Below, piece after piece: positions 7,192 to 15,712 of a stretch of 39,665 nt of DNA. The notes under the pieces were generated by a model. That model was not told the DNA's origin, ran no database searches, and worked only from the letters and a program-made list of their open reading frames with translations. Position 1 is the stretch's first letter. Every line of letters starts with the position of its first letter. The DNA is taken from IMG/VR virus record IMGVR_UViG_3300031862_000365, positions 1 through 39,665 of that record; one strand, 5' to 3'. A program made the position numbers and the translations under genes. The stretch comes from a virus.

Positions 7192-8181
7192 ATGGTGCTT
7201 TCCCTAATCTTGGTGGTTGTTTTCGCCGTCCTGGCGCTGGCGACGTTTGCCGAGGAAGGCGGGCCGGCGCCTGCTGCTGCCGCAGGACCGGATGCCGGAG
7301 CCCCCGGCCAGGATGCAGCACGCGATACGGCTCTGGCGAACATCGACGCCGCTATCCAACGTACCGGCTTGCCCTCGACGTTGCCTGAGTCGGGCGAGGC
7401 CACAGCCGGCGGGGAACAACCAACCGGCGAGCAGCAACCAAAACCAGCCGAGGCCGCAGCGGACAAGACCGGCGCGCTGGGGATCGACCCGCGCCTGATG
7501 CACGCGGCGGAACGTCTGGGTTGGACAGAGGAACAGATCGCCGAACAGTTGAAGATGTTCGGGAAAGAGCCCGTCGAGAAGGCCCTGGCCCTCCACGCGG
7601 ATGCCCTGGACAAGCACGCCGCCGCGCTTGGTCAGGATGGACGCAAGAAGGAAGACGGCGGGGAGGAACCTGCCGAGGAACCCGCCGAAACCGGTTTCAA
7701 GTTCGCTGACGAAGTCTGGGACGCCTACGGCGGCGAGAATGGGGATCTGCTCGGTGCGATCGAGAGCGGGACGAAAAATCTGGTGAAGCCCCTGTACGAG
7801 CGCCAGGCGGCCGCCGACCTGCTCCAAATGCGCATGTTGGCGCGCCAAATCATCAGAGACGCCGGCGACGCGGCCAAGGGAGTAGACCGAACGGTCCTCC
7901 TGGACAAGGCGGAGACCCTGGCGGCTGGTTATGCGCAGAGGGGCCAAGTCGTCGACCCTGAGAAGTGCCTCGAGGAAGCGCTCGCAAACCTGACCCAAGG
8001 AAAAGCAGCGGAAGCCGCACGACGGGACCTCGCGCAGAAGGTGGGCCAGCGGGCCCGCCAAGTCAGCGGCGCCCCGACGGGCCGAACGCCCCTGCCGGCT
8101 TCAGGGCCGGAGGCGCACAAGAGACGCGCGATCGCGGCCATCGAAAAGAAGATGCAGGAACATGGGATCCGCACCGCGTAA
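7192..8181 (+). CDS. Putative scaffolding protein with hydrophobic N-terminus
   Basis: The 329-aa protein sits directly before the capsid gene, the standard place for the scaffold that templates procapsid assembly and is then removed. It is acidic, Ala/Glu/Gly/Pro-rich, with helical central and C-terminal parts (RLGWTEEQIAEQLKMFG, DLLQMRMLARQII) and a basic C-terminal tail (HKRRAIAAIEKKMQEHG), a common capsid-binding feature of scaffolds. Oddly, residues 2-18 (VLSLILVVVFAVLALAT) are strongly hydrophobic, followed by FAEEGG, like a signal peptide or membrane anchor. AAAGGAAACG precedes the ATG, and no better internal start is seen. The scaffold role is inferred from position and composition. 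Confidence 0.7.
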   Translation: MVLSLILVVVFAVLALATFAEEGGPAPAAAAGPDAGAPGQDAARDTALANIDAAIQRTGLPSTLPESGEATAGGEQPTGEQQPKPAEAAADKTGALGIDPRLMHAAERLGWTEEQIAEQLKMFGKEPVEKALALHADALDKHAAALGQDGRKKEDGGEEPAEEPAETGFKFADEVWDAYGGENGDLLGAIESGTKNLVKPLYERQAAADLLQMRMLARQIIRDAGDAAKGVDRTVLLDKAETLAAGYAQRGQVVDPEKCLEEALANLTQGKAAEAARRDLAQKVGQRARQVSGAPTGRTPLPASGPEAHKRRAIAAIEKKMQEHGIRTA

Positions 8182-8215
8182 TAGGTTCCGCACAGACCGG
8201 AAGGAGTAGCGTTTT

Positions 8216-9385
8216 ATGTTCACCATGCTGTTTGTCCTCGCGGCAGCCATGATCGCGGCCGCGATCTTCGCCGGCGAAGTGACGGGCGGGGGGCCGTGGG
8301 TTGCCGGCGATCTGACGAACGAACAACTCTCCGATCTCTGGAACACGACGATGCGGGAGGTCGGCAGGGGCGACATGGACTACGCCCTGAAACACCAGAC
8401 GTACCTGTTCATGGATACGGTGCTCGCGAGTGACAAGGTCGAGGTCACGGGGACGGCCATCCAGGGCCGCATATCGCTCGACGACGCCGGCAACGCCAGG
8501 TTCATCGACCCCTACGAGGCTGCCGACCCGATCGTGAAGTCTACGACGTCGCCCTTCGCGATCCCCTGGCGTTACTTGGAAGTCCACTCGTCCATCGAGC
8601 GCCACGAGATCCTCGAAAACATGGGGGCCGCGCGGCTGTACGACCTGGCCAAACTGCGCAAGGCCCAAGCGATTGTTGACCTCTGTAACCTCGCCGAAGA
8701 ATCCTGGTTCTCCACGACCGCGCCGGAGCTGCCCACGACGAAGGCCCTGTGGGGCCTCGCCACGTGGGCGGGGAAGTACGAGGACACCGTCGACGGGGCC
8801 GGGTTCTACGGCGGTCTCCCCGCAGCCGGCTGGTCCGATCTGGCCGGCATCGCGCCTTGCACCACCGGCAGCGGCACGGCGGCGATCACCGGCGGTCACC
8901 CGCGTTGGCGCAGCTGGTGCGGCGGGTACAAGGGGTTCAATGCCCACTGGATCGACCGGATGCTCGAATGCCACGTCCGCGTGAAGTTCAAGGGGCCACT
9001 GCTGGCGACCCAGATTACGGAGGTCCCCTTCGACCGATTCCGCGTGTACACCTCGATCACCGCGTACCTCCAGGCGCTCAGTTACCAGCGCAAGCGCGGC
9101 GACGACAACGGGGCCGAACTCGCGGTCCTCTCGAACGGCACTCTGACGATCATGGGGACCCCGATTCTGCAAACGGACGTGCTGGACGGCGACACCGACG
9201 ACCCGTTCTACTTCGTCAATCGCGCCCTGTTCGCGCCGGTGGTTCTGGCCGGCGACTACCTGCGCGAGGATGTGGGTGTCCGTGATCGGCTCCAGCACGA
9301 CGTCATGACAGACTTCACGAACCTGACGGTCAACATGAAGTGCCGCAACCGCCGGCAAGCAGTCGCAGTTGTAAATAAGTACTAG
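8216..9385 (+). CDS. Major capsid protein
   Basis: This 389-aa product is the best candidate for the coat protein: it follows the scaffold gene, has GAAGGAG about 10 nt before its ATG, and has the mixed alpha/beta character of an HK97-type fold, e.g. PWRYLEVHSSIERHEILEN (helix-strand) and a C-terminal segment FTNLTVNMKCRNRRQAVAVVNKY. Residues 4-18 (MLFVLAAAMIAAAIF) are hydrophobic and followed by AGEVTGGGP, resembling a cleavable signal peptide. The scaffold protein has a similar start. This is unexpected for a capsid subunit. A GC-rich hairpin follows the gene. Confidence 0.8.
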   Translation: MFTMLFVLAAAMIAAAIFAGEVTGGGPWVAGDLTNEQLSDLWNTTMREVGRGDMDYALKHQTYLFMDTVLASDKVEVTGTAIQGRISLDDAGNARFIDPYEAADPIVKSTTSPFAIPWRYLEVHSSIERHEILENMGAARLYDLAKLRKAQAIVDLCNLAEESWFSTTAPELPTTKALWGLATWAGKYEDTVDGAGFYGGLPAAGWSDLAGIAPCTTGSGTAAITGGHPRWRSWCGGYKGFNAHWIDRMLECHVRVKFKGPLLATQITEVPFDRFRVYTSITAYLQALSYQRKRGDDNGAELAVLSNGTLTIMGTPILQTDVLDGDTDDPFYFVNRALFAPVVLAGDYLREDVGVRDRLQHDVMTDFTNLTVNMKCRNRRQAVAVVNKY

Positions 9386-9446
9386 GCCATCCTGCTTGTG
9401 ATGGGGCTGTAAGCGGCCGCGTGTACGGGCAGAAACTCCTTGCTCA

Positions 9447-9480
9447 GGGGGCCGGGTTTGCAGGGGGCGCCCCGGCCCCC
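9447..9480 (+). other. Strong GC hairpin after capsid gene
   Basis: GGGGGCCGGG (9447-9456) and CCCGGCCCCC (9471-9480) form a perfect 10-bp stem with a 14-nt loop. There is no T-run, so it is more likely an mRNA-stabilising or processing element, or a weak attenuator, that sets capsid expression apart from the downstream connector genes. Confidence 0.55.
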
Positions 9481-9508
9481 GCGCTACAAGCGGCGCGGAG
9501 GTAAGCGA

Positions 9509-10459
9509 ATGGCGTATCTCGTCGAGACCTACGAGGCGTTGCAGACGGCGCTCTGGGATTTCATCGGCAGCGAGAACCAGGACGTCGACGCGGCGATCCG
9601 CATGGGCTACCGCATGGCCGTGAATGCGGCTCGGGCTCCGGGCGAACGGGGCACGCACGTCTGGTCTTTCCTCTGCCCCCTGACGACCCTGGACGTGTGG
9701 CCGACGATTCCCGTGGGCACGAACACGCTGACGGGCGTCAAGCACGGCGGTATCACGACCTTGACGGCGATTTCCAACGCCTTCTACCCCTCGATGGTCG
9801 GTCACTCGATCGTCATCACCACGATAGGTACCTTCACCATCACGGCTTACAGTTCGGCGAAAGTGGTCGTGGTCTCGGGAGATGCCACCTGCGCCGGCAA
9901 GACGTTCAGTATCACGCCCGACGGCCTCTACTCCCTGCCTGATGCCTTCGGGAGTCTGGTTGGGGATTTCAGACAAGCGGCGGGCCTCGGGTTGCCGGCC
10001 ATCCGGCGGCGGCCTGAGTGTGACGTTCGCGCTTTCCACGAGGCGTATGACTACACGGGCGACCCGCAGATGGTAGCCATTGTGCCTCGCGCCGAGAGCG
10101 AGGCCCACGATCCGGCCCTGGTCACGAAATGGGATGCCTGGTTCTGGCCGATCCCCGACACTCAACGTACCCTGAGCTACAAGGCGACACTTCGGCCGGA
10201 GATGTTGTCGGGCAGTGTGACGCCCATAGGCGATGACGCTTTCCACGGACTCCTGGTCCTCGCGTGTCTGGCGGCCGGGGAGATTCTGTACCGCGGCGGT
10301 CCTGGCTCGAACATGCAATCGTACCAACTTGCCCTGAGCGAGCAGATCGCCCAGGACACGGCAAAGAACCAACCGGCCAACCTCGGCTACAACGAGGACC
10401 GTTCCGATCTGTGCGAGTTCCCGGACCGAGTCGTCCGGGCCATGTACCATCTTCGATAA
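9509..10459 (+). CDS. Putative head-tail connector protein
   Basis: The 316-aa protein follows the capsid gene. Its N-terminus (MAYLVETYEALQTALWDFIG) and helical C-terminus resemble connector/adaptor proteins of podoviruses, which form a ring under the portal. GGAGGTAA lies 5 nt before the chosen ATG; an upstream ATG gives an unlikely Arg/Pro-rich extension. Residues about 78-136 are a beta-rich insert (SIVITTIGTFTITAYSSAK, VVSGDATCAGKTFSI) that is clearly related to a segment of the 429-aa protein two genes downstream. The flanking parts would form the connector proper. The assignment rests on position and overall look, not on a definite family match. Confidence 0.6.
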   Translation: MAYLVETYEALQTALWDFIGSENQDVDAAIRMGYRMAVNAARAPGERGTHVWSFLCPLTTLDVWPTIPVGTNTLTGVKHGGITTLTAISNAFYPSMVGHSIVITTIGTFTITAYSSAKVVVVSGDATCAGKTFSITPDGLYSLPDAFGSLVGDFRQAAGLGLPAIRRRPECDVRAFHEAYDYTGDPQMVAIVPRAESEAHDPALVTKWDAWFWPIPDTQRTLSYKATLRPEMLSGSVTPIGDDAFHGLLVLACLAAGEILYRGGPGSNMQSYQLALSEQIAQDTAKNQPANLGYNEDRSDLCEFPDRVVRAMYHLR

Positions 10460-10470
10460 GGAGTTTGAGC

Positions 10471-10824
10471 ATGAACCTGCCTGCGATCTTTCGTGAACAG
10501 TTGGACCTCCACCTGGAAACCTGCGTGGACGAGACCTACGCCGCCAGGAGCCTCACCGAGGAGGAGACCGAGTTTGCGGCCTGGATGATCGACACGGCGG
10601 ATGCCGCGTTCGCCCTGACGATCCCCCCGGCCACGATCACTCAGGAAAAGCACCTGCTCCTGGTTGGGAACAAAGGCGGCCACAACCTGACGGTCGTCTG
10701 CGCGGCCGGGTTTGGCGGGCTGGGCGCCGGCGACGACACGATCACGCTTACGAGCGGCGAGATGGCCCTCCTCTTCTGCGACGGGACCACCTGGCGCTAC
10801 CTGAATGTCATCACGGCCGCCTAA
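10471..10824 (+). CDS. Small beta-rich virion protein (117 aa), decoration-like
   Basis: The gene starts 12 bases after the connector stop with AAGGAG upstream. The N-terminal 50 residues are acidic and helical. The rest is beta-rich with a recognisable phage virion pattern: KHLLLVGNKGGHNLTVV then TLTSGEMALLFCDGTTWRYL, which resembles the C-terminal beta-sandwich segments of phage decoration and fibre proteins (…G…L…SDGT.W…). It is likely a minor head or tail surface component. No precise family is claimed. Confidence 0.65.
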   Translation: MNLPAIFREQLDLHLETCVDETYAARSLTEEETEFAAWMIDTADAAFALTIPPATITQEKHLLLVGNKGGHNLTVVCAAGFGGLGAGDDTITLTSGEMALLFCDGTTWRYLNVITAA

Positions 10825-10864
10825 TCCTTGACCGTCCAGGCGCGATGACCGAGGAGAGTGCCTT

Positions 10865-12154
10865 GTGGCGATCACCCGCATCCGAATCCCGGAGAGGTTT
10901 CGCCGGTATGAGACCCTGGAGGATTACGTCCGCGAGATGTTCTTCAGGGTTCCCGCCGGCGCTGTCGAAACGCTCGGTCCGAACCTCGGCGAGCCGATGG
11001 ACGGCGATCCAGACGGGGCCCCGTGGGGCTACATCTGCACTGAGACCCACGGCGTAGCCGACAAGGAAGGCTTCGCGGTCGTCGGGACCTACAAGAAGGT
11101 TAAGACCTTCGGCAACAACGGCCTCCTGCGCGAAGTTGGCCGAATCGGTCCCTGCCCGGCAATCCGCGGTCGTTACTACGGTTTCCGCACCTTCGTAGCC
11201 GCTGATACTGCTCCTGATGAGCTCGTGCACGACTGGTTGCCCCCCTATTCCGCTTGGTCGGGCGGCGGTCCCAATACCTTGGCCACCGTGAGCGGGTATC
11301 ATGTCGGGGAGACTACCACCATCATCGGCAGCATGACGACCTTTCATGCGCACCTCGTCGGGAAGAGCATCGTCATTACAGACACAGGCACCTTCCCAAT
11401 TACAGCATTTGGAGGCGAAACAATCTTGACCGTTACGGGTGACGCCACCTGCTCGGACAAGACCTTCTCCATTCCCGGCGAACTCCTCGTTCAGGATGTG
11501 CGTGTCGATCGTGGTTGGCGCGTGGGTCTTGCCCGAATCACGGCGCGCTACGATACACTCAACGGATGGCCGGCTCTTGAACAGACGCCGGGGTCGGGCA
11601 TCCTTGAGATCGACGTCGGCAGTGTCTCGGAACGGCTCGTCTACGATCTGACGACCCCCAAGGCCCAAGTCATCTCCGGCGAATGGTGGGACGGCGCCCA
11701 TCATTACCGATGGATTCCCGTCTCCGGTAGCCCGACCACCTTGCGGCCGACGTGCACTCTGCGCGTCCGCGTGGTGCTCCTGAGTCCGTCCGTCCCGACG
11801 CTGATGTCCCTGGTAGGCAAGATAAACAAGGACGCCTGCCCCAATCTCGGCAACGCCGGGGAGAAGACGCTGTGGATGTACCGCATTCGCCTTCAGCCTT
11901 CAAGGAACCTGGCGTACGCTTGGCTGGCCGAAATCTATCTCGGTTACAACCCGAACGGTTGGGACAAGTTCTGCGTCGTCGAGAAACAGGAGGAGTACAT
12001 CCAGGAGGTCGAGATCATGAACTCGGCCGGCGCTTCGTTCAATCCCAAGAAGTACCAGGCGCGGGCATCGTGGAAGAGCTTGGCAACGCGGGTGTTTGAG
12101 TGCCGGAAGGTCATCGGCGAGGCGAATTTCAGCACCATCAATGGGTACGTCTAA
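10865..12154 (+). CDS. Neck/tail structural protein (429 aa), GTG start
   Basis: GTG start with GAGGAG nine bases upstream. Among other parts the product contains a beta-rich module at residues about 145-205 (SIVITDTGTFPITAFGGE, VTGDATCSDKTFSIP) that is homologous to the insert in the connector. The remainder is also beta-rich (VQDVRVDRGWRVGLARITAR, LEIDVGSVSERLVYDL, LRPTCTLRVRVVLLSP). It sits in the neck/tail block and overlaps the next gene in a TAATG junction. A tail-hub or nozzle-type protein is plausible for a short-tailed phage, but this is inference from context. Confidence 0.65.
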   Translation: MAITRIRIPERFRRYETLEDYVREMFFRVPAGAVETLGPNLGEPMDGDPDGAPWGYICTETHGVADKEGFAVVGTYKKVKTFGNNGLLREVGRIGPCPAIRGRYYGFRTFVAADTAPDELVHDWLPPYSAWSGGGPNTLATVSGYHVGETTTIIGSMTTFHAHLVGKSIVITDTGTFPITAFGGETILTVTGDATCSDKTFSIPGELLVQDVRVDRGWRVGLARITARYDTLNGWPALEQTPGSGILEIDVGSVSERLVYDLTTPKAQVISGEWWDGAHHYRWIPVSGSPTTLRPTCTLRVRVVLLSPSVPTLMSLVGKINKDACPNLGNAGEKTLWMYRIRLQPSRNLAYAWLAEIYLGYNPNGWDKFCVVEKQEEYIQEVEIMNSAGASFNPKKYQARASWKSLATRVFECRKVIGEANFSTINGYV

Positions 12155-12774
12155 TGGTCGACCTGCGCGAACTCGCTGATGAAATCGAGACTGCGTTCAC
12201 CGGACTCATGGAGGTCCTGCGCGAACGAGACGCCCAGGAAGTGCCGCCAGAAATCGTCGAGGCTTCCTTGAGCGGGCTTCGGACGAAACTCGAAGAGGTG
12301 ATCCTGTACCTCAGAAGGCTCAGGGAGATACTGCTCCCTGATGCCGCCGGCATCGAGGCGGTCTCGGAGGCGCTGGAAGTCATCGACGATCGACTTGCGC
12401 GCCTGGAACACATGACGGGATGCGACCCGATCACGGTCACTCAGACGCCGGCCGGAATCACGATAGGGTTGGGCGAGGACTTTCCTTCGCGCGAACAAGT
12501 CCAGGGCCCGCTGGGAGTCTTTCCGGTCCTCGTCACCAAGGATGGCGGTTCTGCCGGGAGTCATGAATCGGAGTGTTCCTTCACATACACCGTGAAGGAC
12601 TTGGCCAACGTAACCCTGGGTACACAAAGGACGCCTGAGCGACCTCGATTCCACTGGACCGAGTACGCCGAGCCCTCGCCAGATTCCTATGGTCTGGCCT
12701 GTTACAAACTCAACGGAGACCTGATTCTGCTTTATGTGTTGGGAGAAATCCCCCTGACGGACAAGTGCCCATGA
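12154..12774 (+). CDS. Coiled-coil plus beta-domain protein (206 aa)
   Basis: The ATG shares one base with the preceding stop (TAATG), indicating translational coupling. Residues 1-95 are heptad-rich and acidic (LRELADEIETAFTGLMEVL, VSEALEVIDDRLARLEHM), likely a trimeric coiled coil. Residues 100-206 are beta-rich (ITVTQTPAGITIGLGEDF, FTYTVKDLANVTLG). This fibre-like architecture and the position suggest a small tail appendage or fibre-adaptor. No family is recognised. Confidence 0.65.
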   Translation: MVDLRELADEIETAFTGLMEVLRERDAQEVPPEIVEASLSGLRTKLEEVILYLRRLREILLPDAAGIEAVSEALEVIDDRLARLEHMTGCDPITVTQTPAGITIGLGEDFPSREQVQGPLGVFPVLVTKDGGSAGSHESECSFTYTVKDLANVTLGTQRTPERPRFHWTEYAEPSPDSYGLACYKLNGDLILLYVLGEIPLTDKCP

Positions 12775-13307
12775 GCAGCGATGGCAAACTGCAGCGGACG
12801 GGCGGCAGGTTGTTGACAGACAAGGGCCGCCTCGCCACGGTTCGCGCTTCCTGGTTACCGAGCCACTGTGAGACCGAGGAACAGCCCCATGTTGTCGTCA
12901 CAGTCAGCGGAACGTGCGAGAATTACAACGATCCGGCTGACGTGTGTCAGCACGCAGAGGGAACATACGAGTTTGAGTTTTGCGACGCAGAGCCTTACTG
13001 GCCCTGTGCGGGAAGGTGGAGATGGAAAAAGATCGGACCCGGCGACGAAATCTGGCATTTCTTCGTCGAGTTCTGGACCGACGAGCACAGTCAACCGTGC
13101 CCGAACTTCGAAGCCTGGATTGCTGGCGACGACACGGTCACGGGTCGACAGTATCTTTTCGGATACGGCACTTGCCCTCCAGATCCGGTGTCATGCGACC
13201 GCGAAACGGGGATTCTCGGCGGCGTCTTTGATCTTCCCGGAGGGGGTCACGGTTGGGATCAAGACTGCACCGGTTGCACAGCCCATGTGACGGTCGGAGG
13301 ACCGTGA
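12771..13307 (+). CDS. Cys-rich hypothetical virion-block protein (178 aa)
   Basis: The start overlaps the preceding stop as ATGA. The product contains ten cysteines, many in a Trp/aromatic-rich, beta-type sequence (EFEFCDAEPYWPCAGRWRW, IWHFFVEFWTDEHSQPC). There is no signal peptide. The Cys spacing (CDRETG, DCTGC near the end) does not form an obvious zinc ribbon, so disulphides in a virion-exposed protein are possible. No family is recognised. The gene lies between the coiled-coil protein and a zinc-ribbon protein in one coupled operon. Confidence 0.65.
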   Translation: MSSDGKLQRTGGRLLTDKGRLATVRASWLPSHCETEEQPHVVVTVSGTCENYNDPADVCQHAEGTYEFEFCDAEPYWPCAGRWRWKKIGPGDEIWHFFVEFWTDEHSQPCPNFEAWIAGDDTVTGRQYLFGYGTCPPDPVSCDRETGILGGVFDLPGGGHGWDQDCTGCTAHVTVGGP

Positions 13308-13603
13308 TGGACTTTACCGAGACCATTCATTGCCGGTCGGGGGTCCACTGCCAGACTTGCCGCGATCTCGAACGTGGTCGGCCATGGCGCGCCGACCTCG
13401 GCCAGCGGTTCAGCCTGCCCGATGGCTTGGTCGACTTCACTTGTCCGCACGGTCGCCCGTGGGGCTGGCGGCGGGCCAGCAAGGGGTTGGGGGATACGGT
13501 CGCCAAGGTGATCCAGACCGTCACCGGCGGCCGCATCAGGCCGTGCGGCGGCTGTCACAAGCGCCGGGCGGCGCTCAACAGACTGTTTCCGTACTCGACG
13601 TAA
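13307..13603 (+). CDS. Small zinc-ribbon-type phage protein (98 aa)
   Basis: TGATG overlap with the previous gene. Cysteine pairs CQTC (15/18) and CGGC (80/83), plus C9 and the C46-P-H48 motif, suggest one or two zinc sites. The pattern HCxxGxxCxxCRD…GRPWR…F.CPHGxPWG…PCxxCxxRRxxLN is one I associate with short uncharacterised phage and prophage proteins. It is basic near the C-terminus. It could act in DNA or virion assembly; function is unknown. Confidence 0.7.
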   Translation: MDFTETIHCRSGVHCQTCRDLERGRPWRADLGQRFSLPDGLVDFTCPHGRPWGWRRASKGLGDTVAKVIQTVTGGRIRPCGGCHKRRAALNRLFPYST

Positions 13604-13615
13604 GGAGACATACTC

Positions 13616-15712
13616 ATGACGAGCATCTACCGTAAACGCAAACGGGGGCCGGAAATGGCCCCGCAAGAGGTGACTGAACTCGACGTCGATGTGGCCGGAA
13701 CCCAACCGGAGACCAAGCGCACGGCCCAGGCCCAAGCGCAGATCGGCCGAGTCGCTGGCGCCCAGACACCCGAAGAAGTCGCCGCCGCGCAGTCCCAGAA
13801 CAAGGCCGAGCGCGATGCCGAGATCGCGCGGTTGCAAGGCGAGACTGCCGCCAGCCAACAGCGGATGGCCGCAATCACCGCAGAAGACCAGCAGCGCGAG
13901 GCGGAACACCAGGCCACCTTGCAGGCCCGCGCAGCCCTCGTCAACGCGCCTACCGCCGCCGAGATGGACCGCAAGGCCCGTCTGGCGGCCGACGCGGAGG
14001 CCGCCCAGGCACGACAGAGATCGAGCGGATACCCGTTCCTGACCTCGGCGGCGACGGGCGGAGCGCTTCCCCTCACCGGCCCGGCCGCAGCGGGCGCCCG
14101 CGCGCGTGAGCGCCAGATCGCATCGGCCCACAACGTAACGCCCCACGCCCCCGACATCGGCCCACCCACCGGACCCCCAACGCCGTGGCAACCAGAGACC
14201 ATGCAGGCCATCGTCGGACGCACAGCCAACGCAGAGGAGGCCCCCCTACACATTCTGCGGGCCGAAGAAATCGAGAAGCAAATTGCCAGCCTCGATCCGA
14301 AGTCGCCCGACTATTCCCAAAGACGCGAGGAACTGGTGGCTGAGGCGCGAAGGGAGCGGGAGGTCGCCCACGCTCTGCGGGTTGGCGGAACTCTGTCGGC
14401 CCCGCAGATGGAGCAACGCCAGAAAGTGGGAGGACTTGGTCCTGATACCGGCGCGGTCGCCCGGTCCACCATCGGGGGGGGTCCGGGAAAATACATCGGC
14501 GGCTTGGTGCCGGGGGCGAAGGCCATCCGCAAAGCGGAGAACACCGCCTCGGTCCATCGCGAAGATGCGGAGCGCTACAGGACGCGGGCGGTCACCTACG
14601 AGAAGCAGGCGGACGCCGCCGCCGCGGCCGGCGATTGGAGAACTGCCGATGCGGCAAACCAACACGCAATGCAGTTGAGGCAGAACGCTCAAGCGTTGAT
14701 GGCCGAAGCCGACCGAGTTGTGAAAGCTGGCCGGGAGGAGGCCATAACGGCCGGTCGCGCGCCGTCGGCGGAGACGATGCGAATCATATCCAGCCTGGAA
14801 GCCGGAACGATGTTCACGGGCGCCGGGCCTTCCGAAGCGGTGCCCGCGATGCAAGAGGCACCGCGAATGCGGACCCCGCAAGGCCGGCGGATGGCGGAAG
14901 TGTTAAACGCCCGGCGCAAAACCATGACCGATGCTATGTATACGAGGGCAGTCAAGGAGTTACAGCAGCGCGAGGATGCCGGCCATTACGGGCCGGCCAC
15001 AGAGGAGGTCGGGATTCCTGGCATGGGTGCCACCGGCCGGGGCGGCGGGATTTCCAATCAACCGACGCCGCACATCTTCTGGCGCCAGGACGGGAAACCC
15101 TTTATGCAGGTCCAAGACAGCCGCGGTCCGCGACTCGTGGAAGTGCCGATGGAGGAAGCCGGCGGGGCAGGGTCGGCCGGGGCAGGGGCCGGCGGCCCAC
15201 CGACGCCGCGAGAGGCCCTCGACTGGGCCATGCAGCAGGTCCAGGCTGAGATCGCGAACCCGCGATTGGGTACGAACTGGTTCTACGACACACCGGCGGC
15301 AAAGATGGAGCGAATAAAGCAGTACGCCGCTCTATACATGCAGATGCACGGTGTGCAGAGCGGGCGAGCGACGTCACCGTCTTTCGGACCGCCGAGAATC
15401 GGAGGCGCGCCGCCGACCTCGCAAGGTACACCGCCGCCAAGTGCCGCCCTTCCGCCACCAGTTCCAGCAGAGACGCCGCCGAACACACCCTTGGGTACTG
15501 CGCCGCCAGTCGTGCCACCTGTGATACCGCCTGCAACCCCATCGCCCCCAGCCCCGCCACCGACAAGGACCGTGGGCGAAGTGGTCGGGCAGACTCAGGC
15601 GGGTGCCTGGGCAGGCAAGACCGTCGCCGAGTTCACCGCTGCTTTGCGTGCGAATCCGGAGGACCCGGTGTTGAGGTCGTTGGGGCAGGCCCTTCGGGCG
15701 GCGGGGTACTAA
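13616..15712 (+). CDS. Large Ala/Gln/Pro-rich protein (698 aa), putative internal virion protein
   Basis: AAGGAGA precedes the ATG. Residues about 30-140 form a Gln/Ala/Glu-rich coiled coil (KAERDAEIARLQGETAASQQRM). A second helical stretch lies around 300-400 (KAENTASVHREDAERYRTRAV). Residues about 580-660 are an extended proline-rich linker, followed by a short helical end. No catalytic motif is visible. It lies immediately before the 2751-aa polyvalent gene, where podoviruses usually encode internal core proteins ejected with DNA. The role is inferred from position and composition. The last 80 bases are overlapped on the other strand by a small membrane-protein gene. Confidence 0.6.
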   Translation: MTSIYRKRKRGPEMAPQEVTELDVDVAGTQPETKRTAQAQAQIGRVAGAQTPEEVAAAQSQNKAERDAEIARLQGETAASQQRMAAITAEDQQREAEHQATLQARAALVNAPTAAEMDRKARLAADAEAAQARQRSSGYPFLTSAATGGALPLTGPAAAGARARERQIASAHNVTPHAPDIGPPTGPPTPWQPETMQAIVGRTANAEEAPLHILRAEEIEKQIASLDPKSPDYSQRREELVAEARREREVAHALRVGGTLSAPQMEQRQKVGGLGPDTGAVARSTIGGGPGKYIGGLVPGAKAIRKAENTASVHREDAERYRTRAVTYEKQADAAAAAGDWRTADAANQHAMQLRQNAQALMAEADRVVKAGREEAITAGRAPSAETMRIISSLEAGTMFTGAGPSEAVPAMQEAPRMRTPQGRRMAEVLNARRKTMTDAMYTRAVKELQQREDAGHYGPATEEVGIPGMGATGRGGGISNQPTPHIFWRQDGKPFMQVQDSRGPRLVEVPMEEAGGAGSAGAGAGGPPTPREALDWAMQQVQAEIANPRLGTNWFYDTPAAKMERIKQYAALYMQMHGVQSGRATSPSFGPPRIGGAPPTSQGTPPPSAALPPPVPAETPPNTPLGTAPPVVPPVIPPATPSPPAPPPTRTVGEVVGQTQAGAWAGKTVAEFTAALRANPEDPVLRSLGQALRAAGY

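Noticed and set aside
8063-10450. Very long minus-strand open frame across capsid and connector
   Set aside because: Arg/Gly/Val-rich translation with no domain and no ribosome site; complementary to three supported genes.
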